Assembly: GCA_946803715.1 (NCBI GenBank)
Contig: CAMPET010000066.1
Location: 77,823 to 137,665, forward strand
Direction of reading: 5' to 3'
DNA from: Beroe ovata
Taxonomy: Eukaryota > Ctenophora > Nuda > Beroida > Beroidae
Length of the DNA stretch: 59,843 nt
A program made the position numbers and the translations under genes. Shown piece by piece: positions 9,990 to 19,311 of the stretch (position 1 is its first letter; every line of letters starts with the position of its first letter). The notes beneath the pieces were generated by a model. That model was given only the letters and a program-made list of their open reading frames with translations, made no database searches and was not told the origin of the DNA.

Positions 9990-11195
9990 ATGACTGATCA
10001 AGATTTAACTGATGTTATGCGGATCATGAAGGAGCTTCAGGCTGCCTCAAAGTTACAACAACAGCAAATAGACCATCTTATTGTTGCATTTGAACTGAAA
10101 AACTTATACAAGGAAGAAAGAAGTTATGATCAAACCATTCCTCATGTTGGTTCTAAAAGAAGGTTGCACCAGATCTTGGATAGTAAAACAAATTCGCCAA
10201 CTGTATCAAACAATGAAAGGGATGCTTTAAATTTAGAGGGGACTCCCACTGAAAGAAAAGAACACATTGATAAAATTCTAGAAAAGCAGAGTTTTCAAGA
10301 CATATGGAAGCGACTTACAGTAAAGATGTCGGTGCAAAATGTTGACCACCTCCAAGAAAAAGATAAGATAGTGGAAATAATAAGAGAAGCATGTGTAAAA
10401 GCTAGACTCATCTGTGGAATGAATTATGATACACTGCTTACAGCTAATTTGAGACGAATAATTAAGCAGGGTGAGACACCGGACCTGGGAAAAATTTCAT
10501 ACAAGGCATCCAATTCCAATAGTTCACCTGAGGGAGTTTCTTATGCTCACAATATTGAGATGTTTCAGAAAAACATGGATGATTTCCATTCCGCCTTAGA
10601 AGATCCTCTTGAACATTTCAAAAAAAGCCCCAAGAAAACTTTACTAATGGACTCCTGTTTTTCCTCCACTGCTGAGCTTGATTTTAGATCAAAACGTCAG
10701 CGCCTCCCTTTTGCTATATGTTGCATTAGAAGAAAGGGTTATATATCATTCTTTGTTGGAGACTGGGCTCATGAGGATAAGGAGATGCCAAACGCATCAA
10801 ACTTCAATCATTATGCTACACTCAAGCTAGATGTATTTGTTGATACATCCGACCTGAACTCTTCCCTCTGGCAAGAATTCGAGAGCTTACTTGAGAACGC
10901 TGCTTGTCCATCAGATCTTAAAATTGGTAGTGTGACAATGTTTATGCATGAACATCGAGGCAATATCGTTTGTGCTAAGGTCATGCTGAGTAATGGTTCA
11001 CTAAAACCAGTTTTGCGGCTATATCCTCATTGCTCTTATAAAACTAGCATAAAACCCATCATTTTGAACTTTGATGATGATGGTGAAAATTACCTCAAAA
11101 AACTACTTCATTCTAGACACTTTTCGGTAGATTTAAACTGGGATGGTTTGGAAAATCCTAAAAGTGAACCAAATATGACAGAAACAAATTCTTAG
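9990..11195 (+). CDS. Uncharacterised protein with N-terminal coiled coil
   Basis: Intronless, 401 residues, beginning at the ATG at 9990, only 216 bp after the TFB1M-like stop. The first 45 or so residues are glutamine- and leucine-rich (LQAASKLQQQQIDHL) and look like a coiled coil. A basic, serine-rich stretch (residues 45-80) follows, then a helical middle and a C-terminal half with alternating hydrophobic strands. There is no signal peptide, membrane segment or known catalytic motif. I do not recognise the family. A CATTTCAG acceptor-like site ends 4 nt before the ATG. It is a real gene on the strength of its length, codon use like its neighbours and its place in a tight same-strand series. 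Confidence 0.75.
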   Translation: MTDQDLTDVMRIMKELQAASKLQQQQIDHLIVAFELKNLYKEERSYDQTIPHVGSKRRLHQILDSKTNSPTVSNNERDALNLEGTPTERKEHIDKILEKQSFQDIWKRLTVKMSVQNVDHLQEKDKIVEIIREACVKARLICGMNYDTLLTANLRRIIKQGETPDLGKISYKASNSNSSPEGVSYAHNIEMFQKNMDDFHSALEDPLEHFKKSPKKTLLMDSCFSSTAELDFRSKRQRLPFAICCIRRKGYISFFVGDWAHEDKEMPNASNFNHYATLKLDVFVDTSDLNSSLWQEFESLLENAACPSDLKIGSVTMFMHEHRGNIVCAKVMLSNGSLKPVLRLYPHCSYKTSIKPIILNFDDDGENYLKKLLHSRHFSVDLNWDGLENPKSEPNMTETNS

Positions 11196-11430
11196 CAATG
11201 GATTCATCCTACTATACCTTTTGTATTATCTTTATTAGCTATTAGCTTGATCTGAATTTATCTTTGATCTTTTCATAACCAATTTTTTTGAAACCTTGAG
11301 AATCTGATGTATGTATAGAGAAATTAAGACTGATATCTTAAGCGATGCAGTATTATGATTGATTCCAGTCAGAAAAACAGAAGCTGTTCGATTTCTCATT
11401 CAACGTGGACATCTGACGTTGAAGCCCAGT

Positions 11431-13491
11431 ATGTCTTGGTTCGATTTTGCAAAAGAGAGGAGATGTCAGAACTCTAAACGTCGTCGACTCCTGAGATCTG
11501 TTCAAAATGAACCTTGTGAGGAGGATTTCATTCCTACTTCTCAAAAGGATGTTTCTGAATTTGATTCAGATAATGAGCCTAACTCATCAAAAAAAGAGAA
11601 GCAAGATATGATTTGCCAGAAATCTTTCAATAGATGTGTCAAGAAAATGGATTTGGCTCAATCTTCTGACAAGCATTCAGATGCCTCCTCTATTGGCTCA
11701 TTTGAATCTGACAGTTCTGCCAATGAAGAAAAAGACTACCAGGCGTTAAGAAATCTCCCTTCTAAAATCTATCGTATAAAGTCTGAGCAAAGAATAAGTT
11801 TAGCAGAGCCGAACTTAGATAAGGAATTTGACTTGACTTCGAAGAAAGCTAGGATTCAGAAAGTTTCATCGAAAACACCGAATCTGGACATAGAAAAGGA
11901 GTTCTGCTCAAGCTTCTTGCTAAAGAACACCGATTCGACGTCACAACATGACACAAAGGAATCAGCTATGTCTTGGCTAAATGGCATTAAGTCACCTGAG
12001 ACCAAGCTGATAGAATACGAAGAAAAATCGTCCAAGAAAATACTTTCCAAGAAGCTGCTTCCTGGTGGTTTGGCACAGAGAGCGCTGAGTATGAGTAGGT
12101 TCAACAAGGGAGAATACCTGATGTGGTTACATAGGATTGCTACCTCCTCTATAGAGTTGTCCCTGAACGATTCGTGCTTCTTTGGAGCAGTGAGGAGTTA
12201 TCATTTTGAGCATAGCCACCTGTGTGTTTCGACAATCAGCTTGGATCTATCAAAACGTGAAGTTACCGTTTTGATACCCAGGGATAAGAAGTATGGTGTT
12301 CCCTCGAATGAAATTCTTGTTGTTTTTCCAGAATTTTATTGCTTCATGAAAAGTGCCAATAGGATTATCATAGCGCTATTTCATGCACAATTTTTCGATC
12401 AGAACAAAGACAAATTTTTGAATTTTGCAAAGAAAGATCATTTCCAAGACATAGAAGAAATTTTGCCAACTATTCGAAAGCCAGATAGTGCCTCCAAGAT
12501 TTTCGACTCCAAGATAAGTCTCTGCAGTATCAGCACTGCACAACCACACATGCGTTTGAATCTCCATGTCTGTGTTTGTCATTTGAAAGTTCAGGGCGAT
12601 TACCTTCAAATACTTGGTTATGATCCAGAACAAAATTTATTAATCTCCGAAATTCAACTTCAAACTGCTCAATCATGCTGGGGTCAGATAGCACTGACGT
12701 TTGGTATGACTTGTTTCCTCACAGAACTTGAATTGTGTCATGTATCATCAGCAAGAAAGTGTATAGCTTGGTTTCCACAGATTGAAATGTTTTTAAAGGG
12801 CAGTGAACAAAAAGTATACTGTCTAGAGCAACATGCAGGGTCTTTTAAGTTAGACGATGGCATTGACTTTGATGAGCAACTCGTGCAAAGCTCTGAACGA
12901 TCAGAACTATTTTGTAGGTATTTGGGAACGGTCGAAATCGATGGTCATTACCTGACCTACGTAACTTCAATACTAGAGACGGTTCAGTGGATTGAACATC
13001 AAGAGTCCTTTACGTTTTTTTACGGAACGTCTTTGAAGTTTATTTATCTCAAATCAATCAACCCAATGCACTATGAATTTGACAGTTTATCCATGGTTCT
13101 AGTTAGTCTGAATTCGGATAAAGCTATGAATATAACCTACCCCAATCTGTATACATTCGAAGGGGATGAGAGTGAATTGACAAATGATATTTCATCCACA
13201 CCCAATCTTCCACCATTCAATCAGCACTTGCCAAAATACACAGCCTGTAGCATCTCTTTTGATATAATGACTGTACAGTACCGAGACAGTTGTTACTATC
13301 TGTCAGGAAACAGTTGCGGGGCATTGGTGAATGTGAATGTAAGGCCGTCGACCATGAGACGTCTACTTGGGATGAACTATATTGCAGAGAGTTGTTTTGA
13401 TTCAATCATTGGACACCTTTTGAAATGCACCGGAATTGTTATTGATAACAAGACGGTTGTTGAGAAGAAACTCGACTTTTTCAATCATTGA
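11431..13491 (+). CDS. SPIDR: SPIDR-like scaffold protein of homologous recombination
   Basis: Intronless, 686 residues from the ATG at 11431 (human SPIDR is 915). The N-terminal third is basic, serine- and acid-rich and probably disordered. The clearest family mark is KKLLPGGLAQR near residue 235, followed by a Trp-rich helix (YLMWLHRI). Human SPIDR has KKLLRGGLAER followed by an LWRHQ segment at the matching place. The long C-terminal part, with a PNL segment and a VNVRPSTMRRLL-type stretch, has OB-fold-like strand spacing comparable to SPIDR. SPIDR links BLM and RAD51 in double-strand-break repair in the nucleus. The frame is open back to about 11359 without an ATG, and an AG at 11368 could be an acceptor. 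The call rests on local similarity, so moderate confidence. Confidence 0.6.
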   Translation: MSWFDFAKERRCQNSKRRRLLRSVQNEPCEEDFIPTSQKDVSEFDSDNEPNSSKKEKQDMICQKSFNRCVKKMDLAQSSDKHSDASSIGSFESDSSANEEKDYQALRNLPSKIYRIKSEQRISLAEPNLDKEFDLTSKKARIQKVSSKTPNLDIEKEFCSSFLLKNTDSTSQHDTKESAMSWLNGIKSPETKLIEYEEKSSKKILSKKLLPGGLAQRALSMSRFNKGEYLMWLHRIATSSIELSLNDSCFFGAVRSYHFEHSHLCVSTISLDLSKREVTVLIPRDKKYGVPSNEILVVFPEFYCFMKSANRIIIALFHAQFFDQNKDKFLNFAKKDHFQDIEEILPTIRKPDSASKIFDSKISLCSISTAQPHMRLNLHVCVCHLKVQGDYLQILGYDPEQNLLISEIQLQTAQSCWGQIALTFGMTCFLTELELCHVSSARKCIAWFPQIEMFLKGSEQKVYCLEQHAGSFKLDDGIDFDEQLVQSSERSELFCRYLGTVEIDGHYLTYVTSILETVQWIEHQESFTFFYGTSLKFIYLKSINPMHYEFDSLSMVLVSLNSDKAMNITYPNLYTFEGDESELTNDISSTPNLPPFNQHLPKYTACSISFDIMTVQYRDSCYYLSGNSCGALVNVNVRPSTMRRLLGMNYIAESCFDSIIGHLLKCTGIVIDNKTVVEKKLDFFNH

Positions 13492-13767
13492 CTCTTCAAT
13501 ACATACATATGTACAGTATATGTCGAATTAATTTATTTAGTATTGATCTATTTGTTTTATGCCTAGTTTACAATGTTGTTACAACACTTATTTTTCATGT
13601 TATTTCAAAATTAGTCGCCCTACAAAGCAATCCTTTGACCTCTACTTGAATCTTTATTACGCACCAAAACTTATCCATGTGAACTGGTGTGTTTTTGTCG
13701 AAATGAGATACCTGCATCATTGATACCTTTATCATTGAAACCTGCGTTATTACGCAATGTTTCTAGG

Positions 13768-15261
13768 ATGGCCTCCACAGTGATAGAAGAACAGCGAATG
13801 TGTCATGAAGAGATTGAGCGTCTTCATGATGCCCTGGTTGCTGAGAAACTCCACAAAACAAGCACTCACCGGGAACATATCAATTCCGAACACAGAGCAT
13901 ATTACTTGTACGATCGTCTACAACAGTGTACAAACAACTTGCTGACCAACTACAATGATGAGGATGGAATCAGAAAAAGGGAGATTGAGCAAATTGGTGG
14001 TCCCAATGAGTTTCAGGAGTTTTACAATCGACTTAGGAAGGTCAAAGATTTTCACAAGAAATATGCAAACGAAGTTGCGTCTCCTATGATAATGGAATTT
14101 CTGGAAATGGAGAAGATGAGGGAAGAACCGGATGAAAGTGAGGAATTGGTTGAGTTCTCGGATGAGGAGGGCTATGGAAAGTACCTGGACCTCCACGAAT
14201 GTTACGAACAGTTTGTCAACTTGAAGCATTCCACAAAAATCGATTACCTCACCTACCTCACAAGTTTTGACCGACTGTTCGAGTTTCCTAAAGATAAAAA
14301 GCTAAACACGGATTACAAGAAATATCTGACCTCTCTCCAGGACTACCTCAGTGGTTTCCTCTACAGGATAAACCCTCTGATGAACTTTGATGCGGAGACA
14401 GAACGGATAAATGCCGATTTTGAAGGGAAATGGTCGACTGGGACATTTCCTGGCTGGGCGAGAGATCCAACCAGTGCAATGAAATCAGGAAATGTTCTCG
14501 ATCTATCTCCTTTTGATTCCCCTGAAGAGTTGGCTTCTCTTGGTCTTGATAGGCTGAAAACAGCCCTACAAGCACTCAACTTGAAATGTGGTGGAACTCT
14601 TATCGAACGTGCTCAGCGTCTCTACTCCACTAAGGGAAGGGAGATGGATGAAATAGATCCCGCTGCCTATGCCAAGAACAAGAAAACTCGAGATGAGGGT
14701 GAGAAACAGAAAGAGGTGGCTGAACTCGAGGCATTTGTGTACCACTACACTGAACTTCTCAGTGAACAGCGAACCTCAACCAGAGAGAATGTTGAGAGGA
14801 AACAAGCAAGAACTGCAGATGAAGTTGATGATGACGATGCTGATGACATTGAGGACAATGATGAAGAAGATGAGGACATTGTGCCGTACAACCCTAAGAA
14901 CTTGCCCCTCGGTTGGGATGGTAAACCGATTCCCTATTGGTTGTACAAGCTGCATGGACTGAACTTGTATTTCAACTGCGAGATCTGTGGTAACTTCAAG
15001 TACCGAGGACCCAAGGCATTCCAGCGACATTTTGCAGAGTGGAGGCATGCCCATGGGATGCGATGTCTCGGTATTCCCAACACCGCCCACTTTGCTAACG
15101 TCACTCTGATCGAGGATGCACGAGCTCTATGGGAGAAGATCAAATCAGAGAAGAACAAGGACAAGTTTCAGAAGGAAACAGAGGAAGAGTTTGAGGATTC
15201 TCACGGAAATGTTGTCAGTAGAAAAGTATACAATGATCTGAGGAAACAGGGGTTGCTCTAA
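13768..15261 (+). CDS. SF3A3: Splicing factor 3A subunit 3 (SF3a60/Prp9)
   Basis: Intronless, 497 residues, almost the length of human SF3A3 (501) and alignable end to end. It shows the N-terminal helical domain with INSEHRAYYLYDR, the NEFQEFYNRL block, a SAP-like segment around residues 255-290 (LASLGLDRLKTAL), an acidic tract near 355-375, the invariant NLPLGWDGKPIPYWLYKLHG, and the C2H2/matrin-type zinc finger beginning CEICGNF near residue 402 with its distal histidines in QRHFAEWRHAHG. The protein is part of the U2 snRNP SF3a complex and helps recognise the branch site. The ATG at 13768 was chosen because it starts the homologous region and follows TTTCTAG by 1 nt. The in-frame extension upstream lacks an ATG. 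Confidence 0.97.
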   Translation: MASTVIEEQRMCHEEIERLHDALVAEKLHKTSTHREHINSEHRAYYLYDRLQQCTNNLLTNYNDEDGIRKREIEQIGGPNEFQEFYNRLRKVKDFHKKYANEVASPMIMEFLEMEKMREEPDESEELVEFSDEEGYGKYLDLHECYEQFVNLKHSTKIDYLTYLTSFDRLFEFPKDKKLNTDYKKYLTSLQDYLSGFLYRINPLMNFDAETERINADFEGKWSTGTFPGWARDPTSAMKSGNVLDLSPFDSPEELASLGLDRLKTALQALNLKCGGTLIERAQRLYSTKGREMDEIDPAAYAKNKKTRDEGEKQKEVAELEAFVYHYTELLSEQRTSTRENVERKQARTADEVDDDDADDIEDNDEEDEDIVPYNPKNLPLGWDGKPIPYWLYKLHGLNLYFNCEICGNFKYRGPKAFQRHFAEWRHAHGMRCLGIPNTAHFANVTLIEDARALWEKIKSEKNKDKFQKETEEEFEDSHGNVVSRKVYNDLRKQGLL

Positions 15262-15567
15262 GGCTGTTTTCAGCTGTGTGATCAATCATATTTTACTGCT
15301 GAATCGTTGATTTCTCGGCAAAATGCCAATACGATACAAACAATAGTATATTCAACGTTTCAATTACTAATTTCTGGTGATATACTTACCCAATCTATCA
15401 GTTTTAACTGCGAATTATAATGCTGACACTTTAATTTTACCTTCACAAAACTTCCGAAGCCCATTACTATACTGTGTTATTCTCAAGTTGCAAATAATGT
15501 TGTCATGGTGCAAGTGCAAATGATATTCACAGCCTGTATTATTAACCATAAATACTTTTTCCAGGCA

Positions 15568-16326
15568 ATGTCGTCTAGTCGTGTACGAGCCAAGAAGCAG
15601 GTTAAGAAGAGAGCTCAGCGAGCTACAAGTAATGTCTTCGCCATGTTTGACCAGAGTCAAATCCAGGAGTTCAAAGAGGCATTCAACATGATTGACCAGA
15701 ACAGAGACGGTTTTATTGATAAGGAGGATTTGCACGATATGCTTGCTTCCCTTGGTAAGTGCTGTTACGGAGTATCAGCATCCAGAATTGTATATTTGGA
15801 GCCCCGCTCATAAGATAACTCCTAAAATTTGAGAACCATATAACCAATGTATGTCGTTTATCATAACCCAGGTCAGGAACCGACTGATGCGTATCTGGAA
15901 GGAATGATAAAGGAAGCATCCGGCCCTATCAATTTCACCATGTTTCTCACGCTGTTCGGCGAGAAGCTCAATGGGACGGATCCAGAGGACGTGATACAGA
16001 ACGCGTTCATGTGTTTTGACGAGGAGTCCACTGGGAAAGTCCACGAGGACAAGCTGAGGGAACTCCTCACCACGATGGGCGACAGGTTTGCGAAGAAGGG
16101 GGGTCCCAGAAAGAAGGGAGTTCTAGAAATAAGAGACGACCTGTTGGGTTGTATCGGTTATATAATGGAGTTGTAACTTGTTACTGAAACACGTGACACA
16201 AAAATTTACAGGCTTACCGATGACGAAGTTGATGAGATGTTCCGAGGAGCTCCAATTGATGCTGACGGTATGTTCGACTATGTGTCATTTGTTCGTCTCA
16301 TAAAACACGGTTCCAAAGACGAGTAG
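15568..16326 (+). CDS. Non-muscle/smooth-muscle type myosin regulatory light chain
   Basis: Three exons (15568-15754, 15872-16085, 16213-16326) with matching GT-AG phases give 171 residues, the usual length for MYL9/MYL12. The N-terminus is basic and holds the phosphorylation site QRATSN (Thr20/Ser21, equivalent to human Thr18/Ser19). EF-hand 1 (residues 43-54, [12 protein letters not shown]) keeps the metal ligands; the later EF-hands are degenerate, as usual for this family. It binds the lever arm of myosin II, and its phosphorylation by MLCK or ROCK switches contractility. An acceptor-like TTTTTCCAG ends 3 nt before the ATG. The second intron has the less common donor GTTTGC. Confidence 0.95.
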
Positions 16327-17099
16327 TCGTCTGTTTCACACGCCGACCTAGGCAGCGGCTTGGATATTTTGATTTTGCGTCTTACTATATTTCGATTATG
16401 ACGTTATTACATAATGCTGATCATTGAGCATTTTTCTGCAAATTCCAATTTCTGCGTTTATTATCTTTTACAACTATTTGATTGCTATTTTGATAACACC
16501 TATATTATTATTATGAGTAATGAATATCAGTGATTTGTATTGATACGTTGATGATGTGTTACTATATATCTTGCAAAAGGAATCTAGCTAAAGTGTTTTA
16601 ATTTTGATGCATGTTGTGATAGTCGAATTATTTTAGCTTTTTTATGTTTTATTCCAAGCTTTTGATTTGCTAATTTGGATTGCATGGGGCCGGGTAATGG
16701 ATATAGGTAGGGACAAACAAGCTGTAATCGAATATTTGATAGATATGGTATTTTTCAATGATATAGGTATAGGGCTGATAATTAGTTGTCATAATTGAAT
16801 TTGATTACTAATATTGATATCACATTGATGATTTGCTCCAATAACTTAGACTTTGAAAAAACGCCCACTTGTTTTTACTGTGCTAATGGAAATATGGTTA
16901 TTATGAGGGCATTTCTCACTTTCTCACTTTCTCAATATCGCTTGAAATGAACGTGTGAGTAAAACGTCACATTCAATATTCATATGTACTACACATGTAT
17001 GATTAAGCTAAGCACATACTCGATAAGAATGTGTATTGAGTATGATGTAAGATACAGTGCCGCCTTCACATTAATTAGATAACGAATCCAACAGTAGCT
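16327..17099. other. AT-rich intergenic stretch
   Basis: I see no coding exon or RNA gene. It is AT-rich with scattered short repeats. The 3' UTR of the light-chain gene and the 5' region of PEX16 must lie here. Confidence 0.5.
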
Positions 17100-18501
17100 A
17101 TGAACTCTAACAATGACGATGATGATGAAGCCACTGAAGATATGAATGAGGAGACGAGAGAAGAAGAAGGAATAATCGAACCAACCCAACCCTGCTCATC
17201 CTCAGACCCTACTCCACCTCCTCACCCCCCTCAATCCACAAACCACCCCCCTCCTCTTCCCCCTCAATCCACTAACCACCCCCCTCCCTCCCCTCACCCA
17301 CCTCCCCAATCGTGGACAGACAAGATTGATGGTCTGGTGGAGAAGTACAAGTTGCTACTGAGGCGAGAGCCGGCCAAGTGGAGAGGGGTGGAGTCTCTAC
17401 TCTCCAGTTTATCTTATCTTAGTACCGCTAGGTGGGTATAGAGCACTCCCAGTTTCAGCCCCCGTCGTTATTTGCATTGTCATCTAATCTTATTGAAAAA
17501 TAATTTCGGGATTTCATTCCCGAGTAAGTTGCAAGAGGAACTCTATGGATATTGAATATCGCTTATCTTCTTATCTCTCAGGACCTCCAATGAGTTTACG
17601 GAGCTATTGTTCATGTTGTCTAAACTACTCCACTATGTGAATTACAGGATACTGTTTGGAAAACCATGTTCTGTAGATGATGAAAGGGCAGAAACGGAGG
17701 TAAAACGATAAAAAAATGTATCCCTCTAACTTCACTATTGATTGTGATAGCTGATGCCAATGGATAGCGCATGTACCACCAAAATTGGTTTAAAATAACT
17801 TATATTGGAAATGTCATCGGTCACACCTAATGTCACACCGAATATCACAGGTATCAAGGTTGGAGCAAATGTTACAGTTACTCAGCTGTGTAGAGGTGTT
17901 TATAGAGGTAACAGCGCGACGCATAGGTGGTAACAGCATGCGATGGTTTGTTGTCAGTGTTATCAGCATAGCTAAAGTAGCTATCAGACTTTGTCTTCTC
18001 TACCAGCACGACCAAGTGCTCACAGGCTCGCTACACGTTAATAACGACCCCAAGGGTTGGGTAGGCGAGCGGAGTGGTGTGTTTTTCACGCAATCACACC
18101 CTCACACCAAGTTATCACACCACATACCCAGTAAGGAGTTGATACTGGCAGAGCTTTGTTACATTTTGCGACCCATGGTATATTTAGCGTCTCGAGGTAT
18201 GTGCAAATCAAAGTCGTGGATCCCATATCTTCTAGCGTTGGGTCTGGATTTGTACAGTTTGCGAGAGTTAAACCAAATCAATCATCCTACGGACAGACAG
18301 GCAAGTGAATTGAAACGTAGGAAGTTTGAATCAAGTTTGTATTTATTTAGATCACCTTTCTACGAACATATAACACAGCAAAAACTTAACTCTACTGTTG
18401 AGTTTGTTAATCGTATACCAGTCTTGGGGCACTTAACTGAGGGTATAACAGATTATTTGCCAACTTGGCAACAGATTTACTTCTCTCTTTGGGGGTCATA
18501 G
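17100..18501 (+). CDS. PEX16: Peroxisomal membrane biogenesis protein PEX16
   Basis: Three exons (17100-17431, 17582-17699, 17851-18501) join in phase to 366 residues (human PEX16 is 336). The conserved parts are KIDGLVEKYKLLLRREPAKW (the family N-terminus), CVEVFIEVTARRIGG, the hydrophobic VSVISIAKVAIRLCLL segment, RSPFYEHIT and the C-terminal DYLPTWQQIYFSLWG. PEX16 is an integral membrane protein that recruits PEX3 and early peroxisomal membrane proteins. Unusual here is a 75-residue N-terminal extension, first acidic (DDDDEATED), then three proline/histidine-rich repeats of the type PPPQSTNH, before the conserved core. An AG lies 5 nt before the ATG. Confidence 0.93.
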
Positions 18502-19311
18502 ATTGGTTCCCATTGAGTTATCAGAGATTCAGAGAAATTCATCGATATTCAGATCAGATTTTAACCTATTTTATACATCAGATATATTGAACATTTCATG
18601 ATTTATCATTCTTTGCTTTTAACTTTAAATTCTTCTTGTATTCAATCTGATGGAACAACAAGTTTCATCAAGCTTTATATTTTCTTTCATATCGGAATTT
18701 GAATCTATGTAAGATTTCTCTTATAGTATTCGGCTCATAAAGCTTCTCGTACAACGCCTGGTAACAAAAGTTTTGGGTTATCGTATCGAATATTATGACA
18801 CGGTTAATGACTCTCAATTGAGGATTGAGAGTAGGAAATGATGGCTCTTCACCAACGTCACACGCGTACTAAGACATTTCTGATCCGTCACATTTACAAA
18901 TGTTTGTACATGTACGGCGCTCAACAAGACGTGAATGGAAGTTGAAGCTGTTCACTATTTATTTGCGCGCGTTTTGCCGGCGCGGGTCGCGCGCGCATTC
19001 GTCGACCGCGTTTTACCAGTACGAGGTATCGGTTTTTACCTTGCCCAACTCTGTCTTTTGTCCATACCTTTCCTGAGCTATGGTTGATTGTAATTGCTAT
19101 GTCAGATATGTAGCTCATTAACCTAGTCAGAGTTTATTCATTGTTGCTCACGTTTTACTGACATTTTTATCCAAATTTATCATGCATGTTTAGCGAACAT
19201 CGTACATAGCCTCGCAATGTTAATCTGTTTCCTATTTGCATATTATGACACTCTATTCTCTGTTATAGCAACTGTTTCAAACATTCTAACCCGATATCAC
19301 CATTGTAGGGT
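18502..19311. other. Intergenic region with a GC-rich patch
   Basis: No gene is seen. A CG-dense patch at about 18963-19015 (GCGCGCG runs) stands out from AT-rich surroundings and could be a promoter or CpG-rich regulatory stretch for exportin-5. TTGTAG ends 3 nt before the exportin-5 ATG. Confidence 0.4.
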
